From Argentina anserina (lineage: Eukaryota; Streptophyta; Magnoliopsida; Rosales; Rosaceae), in NCBI RefSeq assembly GCF_933775445.1, contig NC_065876.1, positions 11,842,001 through 11,906,000 on the forward strand: DNA of 64,000 nucleotides. The letters run 5' to 3'. A program made the position numbers and the translations under genes. Of the stretch, positions 60,911-64,000 are shown piece after piece (position 1 is the stretch's first letter; every line of letters begins with the position of its first letter). The notes under the pieces are model-generated. The model did not search any database, was not told the DNA's origin, and saw only the letters and a program-made list of their open reading frames with translations.

Positions 60911-61745
60911 GTCAAAAACCCTAATATTCCTCTCTCCCCCTCTCTGACCTAGAGCGGCGGCCTTTTCCCCCTCCATATCTTCGTCCGGCAGCGCTGGTTG
61001 CTTGGCTGGCCTTTTGGCTATACCAACGGCTCGTGGCTTGTTGCTGGACGAGGAACAATTTAACTTATCAAGGCATTCTTAGATCTAGTATGCTGGCTTT
61101 TAGCCCTTTTAACTCGGCTTGATGCTTTGGTCTTAATTTCATCGCTGGAATGTGGTGGTGGTTTGGGAGTGGCGACTTGGATCTATGGTACGTTGTTCAA
61201 ACCTGGCGGGCATAAGTTGATGTTGGTTGTTAACAGCTATGACGGTGTCGTGCCGAGGTTCTTAGAGACCTTGCTTCCAAGGAAAGTAGTGGCTTCAGTC
61301 TCGGGGCAACGTGCTTTATCAGATTTGGAATTTTGATTTTGATTGGTGTGGTGTGGTCTCGGCGGCAGAGCTGCACTAGCGTGTATGGTGGTCTAGTGGT
61401 GAAGATGACTAAAGCTTGGGCTGGTCTGGTTGTAAGATGGTTGTTCTTTCTAGGGTTTTGGTTGAGGTCTATTATGGGCGAAGGCCCATATCTATATATT
61501 TAGCTTTGGTTAAGTTTTATTTTGTTCTAGATTTGCCTTCATCTTTATGGTAGATGATAGGCTTGAGAGTTGGTTAATTTTTTTCTAATGTGTAGTCTAT
61601 CCTATATACCGTTGTGAGAGTCTGTTCTCACAACTTCTTGTTCTGTTTGTAAAATGGCGGCAAAAAGACATGTAATAACTGCATCTGGTCTTAGTTGTAC
61701 TCGTTCCTGATTAATTTGAAAACCATAATGCTATTTGATTCAAAA
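60911..61745 (+). mobile_element. Non-LTR retroposon of ~835 bp with 17-bp target duplications
   Basis: AAGGGTTGAAGCCATTC (60894-60910) precedes it and AAGGGTTGAAGTCATTC (61746-61762) follows, 16 of 17 bases alike. The element ends in an A-rich tail (GATTCAAAAAA). Long target duplications plus an A tail mean target-primed reverse transcription. The interior is GT-rich, begins with a C/T-rich stretch (CTCTCTCCCCCTCTCTGACC) and has no long frame. It could be a 5'-truncated LINE 3' region or a long SINE. I do not recognise the family. Confidence 0.75.
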
Positions 61746-61762
61746 AAGGGTTGAAGTCATTC

Positions 61763-62580
61763 CCCCCATAACATCGCTTTATTAACTTAAGAACCGAGCT
61801 GTGGTCAATTAACTTGAAAGTGATATACATACATACATACATACATAGATTTTATTGCTAATATTGTTAATAGTGACAATGAATTAACTGATATGATTTC
61901 TTTGGATTCGGTAAAGTGACCAAAGAAAAAAGGAGCTGATTTTCTTCCTTGTATGTATAAAAGTCGCCATAAGAACCGTGGTGTTTGTATAGCTAAATAT
62001 GTTCGATGGGTTCCATATCCAGCACAAGTCTAGCTTTCCTCTAAATCCAACTCTGAGATCTCATCATTTTCCTCTTTGCTTCTGAAAATGACGTGCCTCT
62101 TCCTTGTCACCTTTCTCGTGCTTCCACAACATCAATCTTGCTCAAGATATCTGTTCATCGTGAACCATCTTTTGTGCTACATCACATAATAAATCGAATG
62201 ATTATGATCTGGTTAAGAAATTCCGTTCTCTTACTCTTAATCAAGATTCTTAAATGGGTTGAGACTTGAGAGTAGTGAGCAGTGACAACATTCATAAGTT
62301 TTCTCCTTGTGCCCCATTTATCCTTATTTCTCTATGACAAGGAGGCTACATATAGAAATAACGCAACAAATTCGTGTTGTTTCGGAGCCAGCATTGAATG
62401 TCGGATGTTTGCAGAAGAGACTGGTTGTGGTCTGTTGTGGCTTAACTGGCTTTGTTGCTTCAAAAGAACATGTACTAACGCTCCAGGAAGCTTCCTTGAA
62501 AGTTTTCACTGCATATGAACTACATATTAGAACTCCATATATAATCCACCACATGAGCAAGAAACCAAGCAAATGAAACA
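61763..62580. other. Intergenic DNA between inhibitor paralogues
   Basis: Apart from the stump at 62088, I see only a (CATA)n run (about 61829-61850) and no gene. CCATATATAATCC at about 62537 could be a TATA box for the next gene. Confidence 0.45.
62088..62189 (+). pseudogene. Decayed inhibitor paralogue (signal-peptide remnant)
   Basis: ATG-initiated MTCLFLVTFLVLPQHQSC... mirrors the signal peptide of the gene at 59377 (MRCFFFITLIVLFHNTMG) at the DNA level too, then stops after 33 codons. No four-helix domain follows. This is the stump of a third array member. Confidence 0.55.
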
Positions 62581-63183
62581 ATGTCCCCTATTTCTTTCTT
62601 TTCAATCTTTTTATGCTACTGCTGCTCTTTCCTTATAACTCCCCATGAAAATTTCTCAACACTCGCTGCAACATCTCCTGATATAATAAACCAAACCTGC
62701 AGAACATGCGCCGATGAGAACCACGTCTTCAGCTACGACCTATGTACAACCTCTCTCCAAGCAGTTCCGGTCAGCCATGTGGCTAATCTCCAAGGACTGG
62801 CATTGATAGCAATGGAGCTAGCATTGAAGAACGCAAGCAATACGCTTCTGATCATACAGAATTTGATGGCGAGCAACGAAAGTCTAGATCCTTTTGCTTT
62901 GGTTTGCTTGAAGGACTGCTGGCAGCTCTATTCGGATGGGATCAGAACACTGGTAGATGCTGTTGGAGCATTTTTAGGTGAGCAATATGAGAACGCCAAC
63001 ATCTGGCTGAGTGCAGTTATGGAAGCATCGAATACATGTGAGGAAGGCTTTAAGGAGAAGGAAGGTGAAGTATTACCGTCGCCATTGACAAATGAGAACT
63101 ACAATCTGTTTCAATTATGTGAAATTGCACTGTGCATAGGCCACTTGCTTACCTCAGGTTCTGCCTTGTTGATGAGGAATTGA
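62581..63183 (+). CDS. Invertase / pectin methylesterase inhibitor-like protein (paralogue)
   Basis: 200-residue secreted inhibitor of the same family as 59377. The hydrophobic leader MSPISFFSIFLCYCCSFLIT is a signal peptide. Family Cys are at 40 and 55 (INQTCRTC...YDLC) and at 113 and 153 (KDCWQLYSDG; NTCEEGF); Cys43 and Cys109 are extra. It shares with its neighbour the words LQAVPVSH/LEAVPESH, QLYSDG/ELYSDA, VDAVGAF/QEAVGAF and CEEGFKEKEGEV/CEDGFMEKKGEV, so the two arose by tandem duplication. Protein identity is only moderate, so the duplication is not recent. One exon, no damage; the target enzyme cannot be told from sequence. Confidence 0.9.
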   Translation: MSPISFFSIFLCYCCSFLITPHENFSTLAATSPDIINQTCRTCADENHVFSYDLCTTSLQAVPVSHVANLQGLALIAMELALKNASNTLLIIQNLMASNESLDPFALVCLKDCWQLYSDGIRTLVDAVGAFLGEQYENANIWLSAVMEASNTCEEGFKEKEGEVLPSPLTNENYNLFQLCEIALCIGHLLTSGSALLMRN

Positions 63184-64000
63184 GCTCCTCTGCAACTTAA
63201 TCTGTAGTGTATTTGTCATGTCTTCAATGGAATAAGAGCTCCGCTCTGCAACCGTGTGTTTTTGCCAATTTACTTGCAGCTGAAGATCGTTTTGGTAAAC
63301 CTGTAATGTGATCCCAATAATCTTCTATGCCACTGAACCAACAGTTATCCTCGAAGTATCTAGTTTCAAACAAGTCATATCCATTTTCTTTCTGTAAATT
63401 TAAATTGTGCATTTGTGAACCTCATGTCTACAGCAATTATTATTCACCATTTCCTGACCAGCCCCATACTAATAATTTTTCCTCTAGATTTTGTTGGGGG
63501 TGGGGTTCATAAAACTGACATATCTAGACCTTTAAGTAGAATTGACCAAAAATAAATTCTCCAACTAGATATGTGGTATCACATGTTACACTACCAGTTG
63601 GACCTAGCTGGGAAACTTCACTGCAGCTTCCTCTATCAAAACTATACAGGCAGTATTGTATGCCGTTATCATTTTCATATCTTTCCCCTCTCCATGAAGC
63701 TGTATAGTGATACATATGCCATTTTGAGTTGGCCAGAAAATTGAAATGTAATACAATCAATCAACTGGAATGAGAGAAACCCTGAACGAAGCTGTAAATT
63801 CCACATCACTCAAGCATGTAACCAGAGCCGGAAGGGATTAAAACTCCTTAGCATCCATTTTGTGTCTCAAAACACTAAAGTATGGATACATTGAGAAATT
63901 TGAGTTCTGAATAGTGATGCATATATAAGCCTTCAATCAACTGCGACGCGGCTATGTCTAAATTCACATAGTTAGAGAAAATGAAATGGTGAAGTCCAAA
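63184..64000. other. 3' flank of the second inhibitor gene
   Basis: About 820 bp to the window edge. 3' UTR and AT-rich DNA, no gene recognised. Confidence 0.5.

Overview
This is nuclear DNA from a flowering plant, almost certainly a eudicot. Genes are intron-rich with canonical GT/AG splice sites, intergenic DNA is AT-rich, and the gene products are plant-type: peroxisomal LON2, the plant mitochondrial ATP synthase delta' subunit, plant UPF1, a plant glycine-rich multi-pass protein family, and invertase/pectin-methylesterase inhibitors. Several features would fit a Rosaceae-like genome, but the sequence alone does not settle the species.

Layout. 1-2628 (+) holds the last six exons of LON2, ending in a peroxisomal SKL signal. 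It converges on the single-coding-exon pseudouridine synthase CBF5/dyskerin (3804-5519, -), which has an intron in its 5' leader. Next come the two-exon ATP synthase delta' gene (6815-8076, -), a TRIM element (8191-8784) about 115 bp upstream of its start codon, and a 22-exon glycine-rich membrane protein gene (9476-21412, -; 1450 aa by my exon joins). 22.3-29 kb is gene-poor: a local duplication, a wrecked serpin pseudogene abutting a decayed copia element, and a decayed methyltransferase pseudogene. UPF1 fills 29652-39964 (-) with 29 exons and 1271 aa.

40-50 kb is a transposon district: a Mutator-like MITE, a hAT-type element built around three ~504-bp tandem repeats, a foldback MITE, and a three-level nest in which a LINE is split by a ~2.2-kb solo LTR that is itself split by a hAT carrying a decayed transposase. 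51-64 kb holds an intronless OTU deubiquitinase, a LINE remnant, a 3.3-kb LINE with two frameshifts, two inhibitor paralogues with a third decayed copy between them, and a retroposon with 17-bp target duplications.

The genes do not form a pathway. CBF5 (rRNA/snoRNP), UPF1 (mRNA decay), LON2 (peroxisome quality control) and delta' (respiration) are housekeeping genes; CBF5 and UPF1 carry telo-box-like motifs in their leaders. I found no CRISPR array, operon, or obviously new enzymatic system. The novel material is mainly the structure of the mobile elements and the glycine-rich gene family of unknown function.
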